A stretch of 64,000 bases of DNA from assembly GCA_013400155.1 (NCBI GenBank), contig VXBM01000332.1, positions 426,526 to 490,525 on the forward strand, written 5' to 3'. The notes beneath the pieces were generated by a model. It was not told where the DNA came from. It did not search any database and saw only the letters and a list, made by a program, of their open reading frames with translations. The DNA is from Helopsaltes ochotensis. Lineage: Eukaryota; Chordata; Aves; Passeriformes; Locustellidae. Below are positions 25,061 through 36,952 of this stretch, one piece after another. Positions within the stretch are counted from its first letter, which is position 1; each line of letters starts with the position of its first letter. A program made the position numbers and the translations under genes.

Positions 25061-28000
25061 AGGGCAAAACTGCCAAAGCAGGGAGGTTGTGTGACTTTAT
25101 CATTTCCTCTTGACATCATTTGTAAATTTTTACTGGTTATTTTGATAAAGTAGTTCCCCATGCCACCAGGATAGGATTATGTGGAATATGATGAGGGGAA
25201 GACAGAATGCATGTTCAATCAACAAACATACATGTGTGTGAATGTGTTTAAAGATAAATATTTGAATAGAAAATATGACTATAAGAAAAATTATTTCCGT
25301 TCTCATTGACATTTTCTTGAGAAAAAGGAGTATTTTCTAATGGGCATCAGAGTTAGAAATAACATTTATGAAAAATGCCACTAAATGCCCGTTCCAAGGG
25401 CAGCAGGCATCACTTGAGTGTTTTCACTCACAGTGTAACTGCACTGCAACCCAATTTGAGGTGAATGTCAGCCCAGAAATAATTTATACTGAGGGACTTT
25501 CAGTCTCACACTTTGGATTTTCAGGAGATGCCACCTTACTTGAACTTGCAGTTTCTCTGAGTTTTAGTCATGCCACACGTACTCACTAAACAGAGGCATC
25601 AGAGTTTTGGCAGATGTTTGGGAAAAGATGTTCTGCAGTTCTGCTCATATTTGAACCGTTTTTTGTGCTCTGTGGCTTGGTCCAATGCCCATCGGTGTTC
25701 ATGGAAAACTCCAGTTGAGCTGGATGAGTTTCGCAGATCCGGTTCTGTAATGTGACGAGTTTCTTCCGTTCATGCCAGAAAGAATGGAAAGTGCTAAACA
25801 AACTGCAGGAGGTGGGTGACCCTGCTCTGTGCCAGACCCCTGAATTCTGCCTTTGGAGAGACAAGATAGAAGAGAAAAGTCACCTCCCTGCAGTGGCTGA
25901 GTTCTGACCTGAACCAGCTCTTAGGCTCATGTAGACTTTTGTAAAACTGACATTTAACTCTATGAATCACGCATGGAATTTGCATCTTATGTCACACATG
26001 CACACTGAATAGTGGAAAGAATATGACTCAGTTATATTCTTTTTATGAATTGAATGCTAAGACGAGATGTTTTGCATTGTTTTCTTCAGAAGTCTCTGTT
26101 CTGCTCCCTTACATCTCCTCCACCCACTCAGAGGCACATGCACTTCTTACCCCTTACCCTACCACACACTCCCACCACTCCTCTCTGTGACCCTTCTTCT
26201 GGAGGTTGTTTACTGCTGCCTGTTCCCTTCAGTGACAAGTCACTGCTGTTATTACTGTATAGTTATTATTATTTTTGTGCCAGCCACTCATCTGGACAGG
26301 AAAGCTGTAAGAACCTTAATTACTTTGTGGCCAGACATGGAGCTATATTTCTAAAAGTAGCTTTTCTTTTTTGGATCAAGTTCATTTCCTACAGTGTCTG
26401 GTTTTATGAGTTTGTGAAGAGCTTTCAGGTTCTCAGGAACCCCCGTATTTCTTCTCAAACACACACACAAAAATGTATATAAAGAGTATATAATAATCTG
26501 GAACAATTAAATAGCTTTCACCTCCTGTCAGTCACCTACTTGGAGTCATTTGCAGTTTCACACAAATACTCTGCTTTCACTTCTGGGCTAAATAACTCTC
26601 TAAAATTATCTGTGTGATTATTGTGTGCTGCAGTTCAGGACCCTTCCAGCTGAAGTGTTCCATAGAAAATATCGCTGTTATTCTTGAAATGTAATTTCTG
26701 GTGCTTACCACCAACTAGGTTAATTTTTGTATTTTTTAAGAGAAGTGCAGCAGAACTGGCAGAGATAGTGAGTAATTCCCTTGAAGCTATGTCCCCACTG
26801 ATTTGATTTTTCCTTGACAGCTTATCCATCATGCTGTATGCTTATTTAGACAAATAAATAAGAGAGCTGTTATCTGCCAGCCTGGCCTGAGGGCTTTTAG
26901 CAACACCAGAAAGTCTGCCGGCTTTCCTTTCAACGTTCAACAAGACGATTAGGGAATCACATCATGGTAAACGTGGATACTACATGCTTCAGTGGAAAAA
27001 GAAAAGCTGGCCTAAAAATTGGAATCCACGAGAAGTCCAGCGATGGATTGCACAGTAACATAAAGCAAAGACCCTCTGAGCAGGGATCAGGAGAGTGGCT
27101 GAAGCAAAACTTGTCTCTAATTCCACGTGGTAAACAGGGCACTTCTGGGATTTATTGCAAGTGCTGGGAGATAAACATTCTGATAAACATTCTGATAAAA
27201 CATCCCACTCTAAAGAAAACAGATTTGGGTCAACTGAAACATTTTGTGAATTCATGTTCAGCTTAACAAGTTGTTTCATTCTTAAAATTTAAGCAAGTCA
27301 AAATCTTCCCTTTCAACATTTTAACATGAAACAGTACACCTTTCAGAAATGTACCTGGGTTTAGTTTTTAAATGCTTACAAGTAAAATGACACTTTTTAC
27401 TTGAAACTAAGTGACAGATTTTACTCAGCCTAAATCATTCTCTTCATTTCACTAAAACAGAGAGGGGGGGGATTGAATTTTGAATCTACCCTAAAATGTT
27501 TTCTTCCACAATTTTTCAGTACAATTTTGCAAATAACTCTGTCCCCTTCATGAGAAATCCTTTAATGCATCCACAGAAACAGCCATTCCTCCACCTGCTC
27601 TCCAAGGGAAATTTCTCTCTTTCAGTGAGAATAAACCAGCTCTTCTCCCCCTCCCAGCTGCTGGAATTGTGAGGGCAGGCTGAGGGCTGCCGTGAACCAG
27701 CTCCTCTTTGAGCTCTCCAGTTCCCTGAGTGACTCCCTGGGCATGGACAGGCTCAGAGCTTCTCAAAGTCAGATAAGCCAGGGGAGAAGTTTGCACTGTC
27801 CTTAAAGTGGGGTTGGATTTTTAGAAATGAGACGAATAAACTCTCTGTTTGCAGAGTAAAATTTCAGAAAGGTCGACATGAAATTATAATTACTATGAAA
27901 GTTTCATAAAGGTTTGGGTCTAGCTGTTTTGGTCCACGTTGGGGCACAAATATGCTGTTCCAATTTTCTGCACACTCTACATTTTACTGCCCAACGTATC

Positions 28001-28954
28001 CTGAAGGTTTCCAGGGTGTGGGACAAAGGGATATCTGTCAATTAGGCAGGAAATCTAGGTCTGAGGCACAGCCTATGACACTGTGCAAGATTAAAAAATT
28101 CCAACTTGGAATACAGGATGGAGCTCAGTCTGTGTCTGTATGGGTGTCTGGAGAAGACCTCATCTCGCCATCAGCGTCAGAAGGCTCTGATAAATAGTAA
28201 CTTTCCAAGCATGACTTCATTTCTCCCCAAGATGGGTTGGAAAGCTGGAAAAACCTGCCTTACAAAAAATGGTCTCATCAAAGTGAAGATCTCCCCAAAT
28301 TCAAAGACCTTGAAGGAGTAACAATTTGTATCTCCCCGTAGCTTTTTTAATAAATTCATTTAATTAGGGAAAGTTTAAAGTGACAGCTTTTGAAAATCAC
28401 TTTCCATTCTTCTCCTGTTCTCCCTTTCGGCACCACAGTCACACCCCAATTAAGTAACTGTACTGCTTACAATAAAGACTAATGATCCTCCACAGGCCCC
28501 CACCTCCATTAGCAGCTTCAGAATCCCACCAGAATCCCAATTAACACATTGATTTGCTTAAAAGAAAAATAGTGATCTTTGGCTGTCCATTGCACCAGCT
28601 GTGTGTTCCATCACCCAGTCTCCAGCAAGTCCATTGATTTCCTTAGAGTAAACCCAGCAAATGTCCATTAATTCCCCTCCCCTAACTTCAGGGTCCCAGT
28701 CAGATTCTTCTTTTTGCTGGAGTTTGCTGGGATGTTTTATCCAGGAAAGCTTTAGGACTAATATGCTGTGTTCCTCTCCTGCTGGCCCACTGGTTCATCA
28801 AACTGATTTCAACTGACTGCTGGTGTGAGACAGAAGGGAAATGCTCAGTGAGGATGTTTCACTGCACGCTGCCAGTCCGACTTGGTGAGGCATCCAGAGA
28901 AACCAGGCGAAGAAAAGGGTCAGGAAAGCCTGGATGTTAAGGTTGTGTCCTCTA
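25061..28954. other. Unique noncoding sequence with small repeats
   Basis: No gene. AT-rich patches at 25100-25330, 26480-27000 and 27280-27460 are candidate conserved or old-repeat sequence. A 12-bp unit GATAAACATTCT is doubled at 27170-27193. A C/T-rich, CACTCC-containing patch lies at 26100-26200. The segment 28380-28740 is repeat-free and AT-leaning. Confidence 0.5.
26841..26862. repeat. 8-bp inverted repeat CTTATTTA/TAAATAAG
   Basis: CTTATTTA (26841-26848) and TAAATAAG (26855-26862) are perfect arms around GACAAA. They lie at the start of a repeat-free block (26800-27000) that looks like a conserved noncoding element. Confidence 0.6.
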
Positions 28955-29010
28955 CAATCACTCTCCGATAATTAGACTTGGTAATGAGGGAGCCCTCATT
29001 ATCGGGAGCT
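28955..29010. promoter_or_regulatory. Nested, competing inverted repeats
   Basis: TAATGAGGG (28982-28990) and CCCTCATTA (28993-29001) are perfect 9-bp arms with a 2-nt centre. An outer pair, CCGATAAT (28965-28972) and ATTATCGG (28998-29005), is also perfect and shares ATTA with the inner arm, so the two hairpins cannot form fully together. Alternatively it is a dense set of homeodomain sites (TAAT/ATTA). It opens the AT-rich candidate regulatory block. Confidence 0.6.
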
Positions 29011-29039
29011 ATGCAAGGAGCCTGCCAATGTTATTCTTG

Positions 29040-29160
29040 AGGCTGGTGGAGGTCAGGAGGGAGCAGAGCCACAACGCTGACCTGCCCCGAGGCCCAGCGG
29101 ACGAGCGGCAGTTCCCGCGTGCCCGAGGGGGACTCTGCGTAGGGACTCCTCCTGAGACAA
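29040..29160. promoter_or_regulatory. Small CpG cluster
   Basis: About ten CpG dinucleotides fall in roughly 110 bp within CpG-poor surroundings. AGGTCAG (29050-29056) and CTGACCT (29077-29083) form an inverted pair with a 20-bp spacer. It is too small for a conventional CpG island. Confidence 0.4.
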
Positions 29161-30119
29161 AACAGCACAAGTTTGATGTCCAAGAAGTTTCCTGTTTCAG
29201 AGCACTCCTCATGCTGTGCAATACACTGCAGACAGAGGTTATAAATAATTAGGAAGGAGCGACCCAATTGGGATAACAGAGCTAACCTGCCTGTACGCTC
29301 TTTCCAGCACTCGCCGTCTGCCTGGGCTGGTTTTAGAGACTTCTTCAGGACATGCATGAACCAGTCGTGCAGGTGGCTCTTGAGTGAATGACACCAGGCA
29401 TCTTTTGAGATTTCACCACCACAGATGGAAAATAGCAACTTCCACTGGCCACCTACGTACCTGTTTATCACAGGCAGGCTGCAGTGGCAAGATCCTGCTC
29501 TCCGATTGCTAACACCAATACCCACAAGACTCCTGTAGTAAAATGTGCTATAAAAACCACTGCGAAATAATAACCAAGTGATAAAATTACAAGTAGGAAC
29601 ACATTAAAAAAAAAAAATCATATGCTCTGCAGGAACAATGATAAAAGCCTGCCTCTCAACCTGTCTAATCACACACGCAAACCACACCCTTGGGTATTGC
29701 CAACCAGCTGAAAGCAGAGTAGGAGCAGAGTAAGTGAAAACACATGAATGTGTGATGTGTAGCCCCATTCCAAAACCATATTACAGCCTTTCTGTTTTAC
29801 TGCTTATACGCGAGTCCTTGGGAAGGTCTCCTCCCTGGATTCCTTGGGAAGGTCTCCTCCCTGGCTGGATGTGAGGCAGAAGTCAGAGGGATGCACAGAG
29901 ACATCTCCAGGTGTTCCACCACGCGGGCTCAGTGTGTTCTGGAGTTACTGCCAGTGGCTACGTTGTGCCAGGTTGCATCTGTAAGACACTGGGCTGCTTC
30001 TCTCAGGAAGGGTTAGGCTGTACTTTCAGGAGACATCTTCTGGGAAGTGGAGAGTACAAAAAAGCATAGGAAGGGCCGACTAAACACGTGCAACAAAGAA
30101 ATAAATTATTGATGGTCAC
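29161..30119. other. Unique noncoding sequence
   Basis: No gene. The 164-codon minus frame spanning 29031-29525 has no domain. A 26-bp direct duplication lies at 29815-29864. Confidence 0.5.
29815..29864 (+). repeat. 26-bp tandem duplication
   Basis: TCCTTGGGAAGGTCTCCTCC plus CTGGAT at 29815-29840 is repeated almost entirely at 29841-29864. The 24 shared bases match exactly, so the duplication is recent or was kept. Confidence 0.85.
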
Positions 30120-31030
30120 AAAGACATCCTATGGTTTTTCATAGTAAAATACATTTTCCTCTTGCTTTTCTTGCCACCTGCCCCATCGGAAATTAAGATC
30201 CGTGTTAATTTTCAGAGTTGAGTCAGGCTTAGCATCTTGCTTTACATTTCCGGTGTCACTGTAGCAAGTTAAGGCACAAACCACCCAGCAGTGATGTCTT
30301 ATTCTTAATGAAGTCGACAAAAGGCTTGCTAATGTCTTCGACAAAATCAAGATTTCACTGGCCTTACACTCCAGTCTCCCTGAATGCAAATTTCTTTCCC
30401 CACAAAGTGGTTTGAATGATGTTCACCTTCAGTTTTTATGGAGAGAGCACATTGGGGCAGGCCAAATCCAATGTGGTTGTTGAGTTCAAAACCAATACTT
30501 GCATCAAGATTATTTTGGTGTTGTGGTGGGGTTTTTTTTCCCTTTCCCAGCGTTTGCTGGATTTCAGATGCAAACATAAGCATAAAACCTGGCTGCAGTA
30601 ATCTTTTCAATTAGAGAGATCGTTCTACATACTCAAAGAGATTAACATGCTGCAACTTGAAAAATCTGCAGCTTTTAGGTTCACTCTTGGATGCCAGCAT
30701 ACTACTAGAGATTTGGAGATAACGACAGGGCATTAGACAGTCTCTAAATCACAGCAATTATTTTTGATGAGAATAAAATGAAGATAAAGCTGAAAATAGC
30801 ACTGCACTTTCAAAGGAGTGATTACAGGGCCTAAACCCTGGGCAGCGAGGTATATGGATTTTAGCAATATGCAAACGGAATGCTGAGCAGAGCCTTGCAT
30901 TTGTCATCCCTGCATTGCCAAAACCCAGCACCCATGGCGTGCCCGTTTTGAAACTCACCATTTTAAGGATTAGTGGGAGGGATATGATCCCAACCACACC
31001 AAACCAAATGGGTTTTCTTGCTTAATGGAT
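30120..31030. promoter_or_regulatory. Candidate conserved noncoding element
   Basis: Repeat-free sequence with the texture of strong vertebrate noncoding conservation. It includes two copies of TCGACAAAA (near 30314 and 30340) and a perfect inverted pair CACATTGG (30448-30455)/CCAATGTG (30468-30475) holding CCAAT boxes. It also has AATATGCAAAC near 30866. No open frame is convincing. Conservation is untested. Confidence 0.4.
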
Positions 31031-31364
31031 GAAAGGGCTGCTTATGCTTTCTGCATTCTCCTGCACACCCTCACCTAAAGCCTCCTTACTCACCAAAGTG
31101 TCAACTCCAGCTCTGGAGGCCAAGCCTCCCTCTGAGCCTTCCAGGATACCTGGATCTCTGGCTGCTTCCTTCTCACTCTTTCCCCCCTCTCTAACAGTAG
31201 AATAATGTTGCCAAGTGATTTGCATTTGCCGTAAGAAAATGGTTGGGTTAAACAATTCAAGTTTGAATTCTGTTCCAAAACACACGATCATTTGCAGAGC
31301 TTAAAGAGAATTACAAACACTAATTGAGTCTGACAGTGCGCCTGCGATGGCAGATAAAGAATAT
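31031..31364. other. Unique sequence with one octamer
   Basis: Mixed unique sequence. A perfect ATTTGCAT lies at 31218-31225. No gene or repeat recognised before the MIR-like fragment. Confidence 0.45.
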
Positions 31365-31490
31365 TAAAGCCATTTCACCGATAGGTAAACAAGAGTAGGT
31401 AAAAGGAATATAATTTCCCTGAGCTCACACAGGAAATCTGTTATGAGGGTGAGAGGAGCACTCAACATTTCTGGTTCTCTGGTATCATGT
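31365..31490 (-). mobile_element. MIR-like SINE relic
   Basis: The plus strand reads like the reverse complement of the MIR core: 'CATTTCACCGATAGGTAAAC', then 'TTTCCCTGAGCTCACACAGG' and 'AATCTGTTATGAGGG'. These match the family pattern of 'ATTTTACAGATGAGGAAACT...TGCCCAAGGTCACACAGC'. Heavily diverged, as expected for a very old SINE. Ends are approximate. Confidence 0.55.
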
Positions 31491-32700
31491 CCTGTGTAAG
31501 AGAAAAGCCCTCCACGAAATTGCAGTCTGTGGTTATTAATTTCTGTACTGTGAGGACCTGGGATCTTGTTTTCAAAATAACATCTGCTAAAATACACAGG
31601 CTAATAGATACATCTGCATTCACCGGGAATATTGTAGCTCCACATTTGGATTTCCACATGCAAATCTTGAATTAGTCTTCTAACAAGTTCATTATGTGAA
31701 CGATGTCTAATTTGCACATGCTGTTTTGGCAACTGTCTGTGCAATTTTGAACATGCAGGACTGCGTGCCTGCCCTTTGGAAACCAAAGCTCTTTAGCAAC
31801 CCTTCATGTAAAATTCTCTATTTTTCTTTCATTGAATTAAGCTGACCTGAGAACTGTGATCTTTTTTATTTTATTATTATTATTATTTAAAGGAAACCAG
31901 TAGAGAATATTACAAAAGACATCCTTAAAAATGAGTTAAGAGCCTGATTGACTTTGAAACCACTTTAGTCTTCCAGTTTTTAAAGAGGTTTATTCTGATT
32001 AACTGACCTGAATGTTAACAGAACTGGAATTTTAATTTGTATTCAGACTGTAAGAATATCATCCACTCAGATGAGACAGTGTTGTTTAATTAGGTCTAGT
32101 AGTTAACTCAGAAGAAAGTAAATGTACTGCTAGAGGTTTGGAAGGCTGCTACATGCTCCTGGGATTTGCAGGAGTTTGGAGAAGCTTAAAAATAAGAAGT
32201 CAGTAATTTTAGGAATTAGAAATGAGTGCTTAGAAGGTATTGGAAAGGTTCTGCAAAGTCTGTAGTCAGCATCTTTTAATCTTGTGCTTCCCATTAGCGT
32301 AATGACCTTGGAAAGATTTGAAATTTTGCAGTCCAATCAAGTAAATCATATATATGTAAGGTTCAATTTCTGTGATTCCAGAGAAACTCCTGAGATATTA
32401 TGATAAATGTGCTATCTACAATATCTTCCACAGGATTCTCTGTGTTTCATTTATGATGCAAATGAGCTGTGAAAATTAGAAGTAATGTATATGCCACCAC
32501 CAGCAGCCATTAATAGCAGTAGGATATTATCTTCACAATTATGTTGGAATCTTTGCAGTTTTCTTTATAGTTGATAAAATAAATTATATGTATTTTTTTC
32601 AAATTGCTATTCCCACACAGTTTAATGCATTATTGAGACTTTGCTTCTGGTTTGTTGTTGGTTTTTTTAATTGTTGTTATTTTGGGGCATTTCGGTTTTA
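31491..32700. promoter_or_regulatory. AT-rich candidate regulatory block
   Basis: Two repeat-free cores stand out, 31560-31760 and 32430-32620. The first has ATGCAAAT at 31658-31665 and TAATTTGCACATG near 31709; the second has ATGCAAAT at 32456-32463. A short (TTA)n run lies at 31868-31888. No reading frame is sustained. Developmental enhancers are a plausible reading, by texture only. Confidence 0.4.
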
Positions 32701-34355
32701 ATTGAAAGAAACATTGCAAATTATAGACTGACATTTTTGATGAAATGGCAAGGCAAGCATAAAGCCATACAGAGCTGACAAAATGAGATAGAAGAGGGAA
32801 CTATTTTTTAAAGTTATAAGTGTGAAAATTGATTCAAGAACACTGGCTGTTTTCAATTTTTTATTACAACATACTTTAAGGACACCCATGTTCTTACAAA
32901 CTGGAGCTTATGTTCTGATATGAAACTATAATTAACACTTAAATTGACACTTTATGTCCTGTGGAGTGGAATTTTTATATTCCCAATTTGTAAAGAAAGA
33001 TGGTGGCAGTGAAACATCTCAGCATCTGAAATTGGGGCATCCTCCTGCAGGGAGGCACTGATGGCTGATTGGATCTGCCAACACCTGGATGTGCAGGAAT
33101 GGATTTTCGGATGGGGCTGGCCAGCTCCAGGGGCTGCTGCAGTAAAGGTTTGTGTGTCACCCCAAGCCAGCTGCAGATGCTCTTCAGGCACCTTTGGGAC
33201 GAGGCTGGAGAGGGTTGGGAACAGGCTGATATCTCTGCTTGGTTACTTTGTGGGGCTTTCCAAATACGCTGTGGAAGAATAGGTCCTTGGTAGGGCATTT
33301 TGAGCTGTCCATCAGTTGTCCTCCAGTGCCACATCGGAAGAGGTTTTGGAAAGAGTCACGTTTTCAAATTGCCAATTCACTTTTATTCTCCGCGTTCATG
33401 TATATATTCCTTGTGTTTTGCTGGCTGCTGCTGCTGCAGAAGATACCTTCTAGACCAAAAGCTCCCTCCCAAATTTCCTCAAGTAAATGGAAGGACTCTC
33501 TTCAGCAAAGCAGCACAAGACCCCTCCAAACAGAGCTGACGTTGTTATTTGGGAAGCTGTCACAAGCGAGATGCATTTCTGTAAAACCACCCAGCAAACA
33601 CCCTGCACAGCCACCCCTGAGTTCTCTGTGCAGGGAGAGCAGCAGCTCCAGCACAGGTCAGTCTTTGTGGCAACAGTGATTTTCCAAAGCCAGCATAAAA
33701 TGTCTGTTTGAGAGCTGGAAAGGTCTGGAAGAGAAAAGGCATTGCTGCCGCTTGGAGGGGTAACTGTGGCTCACAGAACAGAGATGTCACTGCCATTGCA
33801 TCCTAACATCCCTTGTCGAAGTCCATGAGCACAGTGTTAGACCAAATTGCTCAGTGGGGGGTTTTAGGGGCATTTTTAGATTCGAACTTGTCTTCACACT
33901 TACACCTGTGCGGAGGCAGCAGCGAAATGATGCAGCTCTGTTTCCATCAAGAGAGCAAAACAAAACCTCCTTTTGCTCAGTAAAGCAAAGAAAGTAATCA
34001 CAAATCATTGTTCTCCGGTGGCAGCAAATTCCTACCAACTGGATACAGATGCAAACAGAGGTTTCAGCTGGGAAGGATGATGGAGATGAGCAGGGACAGA
34101 CTGCATCCCATGCATGCAGAACAATGAAATTACCTGGTAGCACTTCACCCAGCCAGTGTGCAATGCACTGGAACAGTGCTCAGCTCTGCTCTTCACTCCT
34201 CAAGTTTCACTGGGTTGCTATGAAATCTCTCCCTTCTTTACCATGCAAAGACAGCAATCTTATCAACATTTAAGAGACTTTGCACCATACTGAAGAGCCA
34301 GCACAAACTACTAGGTAGCCTAAGGAAGGCACAACAGGAATTATCTGAAGTTAAA
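32701..34355. other. Unique noncoding sequence
   Basis: No gene. The GC-richer part 33000-33720 has several overlapping frames on both strands (up to 146 codons), none with a domain. 32701-32950 is AT-rich. Confidence 0.5.
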
Positions 34356-34740
34356 TACCCTCAGAAGAAAAGATTGAAGAAAAAGGGGATTGGTTTTGCA
34401 TGGGACAAAAGATGAAGGGTGGGCATGACAACAGCCTAGTGCTGTGGAGAAGGTTAATTTAAGGAGGATGATGGTTAGTTTTTTCCCTTCTCCACTGGAG
34501 CTGGGACATCAGCTTAGGAAGAAATCAGATTAATTTGCTGGGAAAAAAATATTTAGATTGGATATTATGAAAAGCTTTCTGCTTATTAGGAGAGTTAGGT
34601 GTGGAACAGATTCTCTAGGTTAGTTAAACTAGGTTAGTTTTAGATCTCATTCTCTGAAAGGTTTCTAAGGCTGTGTTATGCAGATACAGAAGACAGTGGT
34701 ACACCAGGGATAATCCCTGTATTATCTGAACCGAGACTGC
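34356..34740 (+). mobile_element. CR1-type LINE relic, 3' region
   Basis: 'AAGATTGAAGAAAAAGGGGA', 'GGGCATGACAACAGCCTAG', 'TTTAGATTGGATATTATGAA' and 'TGGAACAGATTCTCTAGG' follow the order of the CR1 3' region in plus orientation. In the family this part reads 'agactgaggaaaagggga...gacatgataacag...tttaggttggacattag'. The copy is diverged and noncoding. The end near 34740 is approximate. Confidence 0.6.
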
Positions 34741-35222
34741 ACAGCACAAGGAGAGGATGTGAAAGTTTGTTTCAGTTCATCCTTGTGCTCTTCTTGTCCA
34801 AAATAATTGAGGTATTTGGCCTAGGGAAGGTGTATATTCAAACAAGTCACTAACCTGACCCAATTTCATTGAAAGTTTTATTTTATTTCAGGCAGAAATG
34901 GGAGGCAATAGGAAAAGTTTCATTTCTGGAATTAATTATTTCCCTTTTAATTTTCTCCAGAGTAAATCACATATATTTTTCTACATGTTTTCAAAAGCCT
35001 GCATCAAAACATACATTTTGAGTTTACAGAAATAAATGTAAAAACCTCACCAAAAAAATATCCATATTATTTTTGGGAATTTCAGGGTTTTAAAGTTCTT
35101 GTTTGGAAAAGGAGCAAACCTCGGAAGTGCTAAGTCGTTCGTATCTTGGAACAACTCTGCTCTCCACAGCTCTTGTGTGATCTTTGGCCTCTGGCAGCTG
35201 GCAGGGCTCCTCGGGGTGCCCA

Positions 35223-35256
35223 GGGGAAGGAGGGGAAGGAGGGGAAGGAGGGGAAG
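35223..35256 (+). repeat. (GGGGAAGGA)3.8 tandem repeat
   Basis: Three exact 9-bp units (35223-35249) and a 7-bp partial. The unit length is a multiple of three, so all frames read through, which explains the Gly/Glu-rich frames here. Confidence 0.9.
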
Positions 35257-36197
35257 CTGCTCTGCTCAGAGATTCCAGAGCTCTCTGGGCTGCCCTGGGC
35301 TTCCTGCGCTGCTGCCTTGACCTCAGCATCGCCAGTTCCTGCATCTCCAGCCTCGGAGCGTCTCCTGCAGCTCCTGCTTCCTCTTCCCTGCTTTGACAGA
35401 GGCTTTAATCGTCCCTGTAGGTTTTGTGAGAATCTTTATTTCATTTAGGAGAGGATGAGGGGAAAAGGATGAGAATCTCAGAGGGTTCTGTGACTGAATC
35501 GTGGCTAAAGTTCAAACAAACTGCTGGAGTGGTCCGGCAGCTTCGGGGGCTGCAGCTGCAGCGAGTCCTGCAGCAGGAGCCCGACGTGTTCTGAGCTCAC
35601 TGACACCGAGGTGCTTTGAGCAGATTCCTCCAGAGCGAGCCCAGACTGGTGAGGCTCATCTAAAACATCATCAGCCATCTCCTCATGCAGCAATCAGCTA
35701 AAGAAATAAAACTGGGCAGATGAAAACCCCAGGAAGGTAATAGAAGCTGGGGGAATGGAAGTTGGTGCCTGAAACAATTAAGAGTTCAGAGGTGAGTCAG
35801 AGAAAAAACAAGTGCTTTTTATTAAAAATTCATTTCAATTTCATGGGCAGGCTGGAGAAGTAATTCCAGCAGAGTCTGACTTCAGAGAAATGCCTCCCAG
35901 ATAGCAGGATACAGAACAGCTACAGAGCACCAGGAAGACACAGGACAGAAGTGTTGTTAGAGCAAACTTCTCCCTGGCCGAGGAACACTGGAGGATTGAA
36001 TCAAAATGTCCTTGGTGCAGGGAAATTTTCAGGCTCCTCTGCAAAAATTCCTCTCACCAAACTCTCCAAAATCGTATCAAGTCTAATATCTGCGGAACCA
36101 ATGATGCACCAGGTTTGAGGCATTACATCACCAGCACCCGGCTCCATTGGCTGCTCCTACCCTGAGGACAAGACATTCCTTCCTGCACCTTTCCAAA

Positions 36198-36215
36198 GCT
36201 GCTGCTGCTGCTGCT
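36198..36215 (+). repeat. (GCT)6 microsatellite
   Basis: Six exact GCT triplets in noncoding sequence. Confidence 0.85.
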
Positions 36216-36840
36216 CAGGAATTAACTCTTCCAAGTGTGTCACCTTGGGACAAGTCTGAATTTCTGACTGATACATGTAGACAGCGTTTAATTCAAGAGG
36301 TGTTGTTAGCTTGAACCTCCAAAGCGACAGCCGTGTCTCTTCAGTTCAGATTGTTTCTCAACCTTCACTGCAGAAAAATGAACTGTGTATTTTCTGTCCT
36401 TCAAGGGGAAAAAAAAAAATTCAAATTATCAGTGCTGTTACAAAAAGGATAACACACTGAATCAAGAATACTATGCAACATCAGTAAATAAGGAATTTAT
36501 ACAGGAAATAGGAGGGCTGCTGCTGCTGCAGTGTGAACACATTCCTCCAAGTAGTTAATTAGATTAATCAGTGGCGCTGCAAAAAAGATGCTGCAGATGC
36601 AGGTTAGCGCTGCCTTGCTTGAATTTGTATGGCTCTATTTCAGGTTGCATCCAAAAATAGCTGGTGGATCTAGACAGTGTTGCAGGAAAAAGAGTGGGGT
36701 ACATCTGTGTGTGTATATATTTTGAGTATGTGTGTTCTTTCCCCTTTCCAGATTTCCAATTTGCCTAGTAAGTGTGAGAAATCAGTTTCATAAGATTACT
36801 GCCCAAAAATCAGCTGACGAAACCCGTTGCATTCTAAGTA

Positions 36841-36930
36841 NNNNNNNNNNNNNNNNNNNNNNNNNNNNNNNNNNNNNNNNNNNNNNNNNNNNNNNNNNNN
36901 NNNNNNNNNNNNNNNNNNNNNNNNNNNNNN
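36841..36930. other. Assembly gap (90 N)
   Basis: Ninety undetermined bases. The right edge abuts a T22 homopolymer (36931-36952), which probably caused the break. The true gap length and content are unknown, and any frame crossing it is meaningless. Confidence 0.99.
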
Positions 36931-36952
36931 TTTTTTTTTTTTTTTTTTTTTT
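36931..36952 (+). repeat. Poly-T tract at gap edge
   Basis: Twenty-two T directly follow the gap. It may be a homopolymer or the reverse-complement tail of a retroposon lost in the gap. The next sequence (36953-37100) is not recognisable as a known element. Confidence 0.85.

Larger units (their letters stand above)
34741..36840. other. Mixed unique sequence with small tandem repeats
   Basis: No gene. 34860-35060 is AT-rich. 35090-35690 is GC-richer, with overlapping frames on both strands and a CTGCAG-rich patch near 35550. A GGGGAAGGA array (35223-35256) and a GCT run (36198-36215) are present. 36520-36620 is AT-rich and repeat-free. Confidence 0.5.

Noticed and set aside
29031..29525. 164-codon minus-strand frame over a CpG cluster
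   Set aside because: Composition explains the open frame; no motif, splice context or homologous protein pattern is seen.
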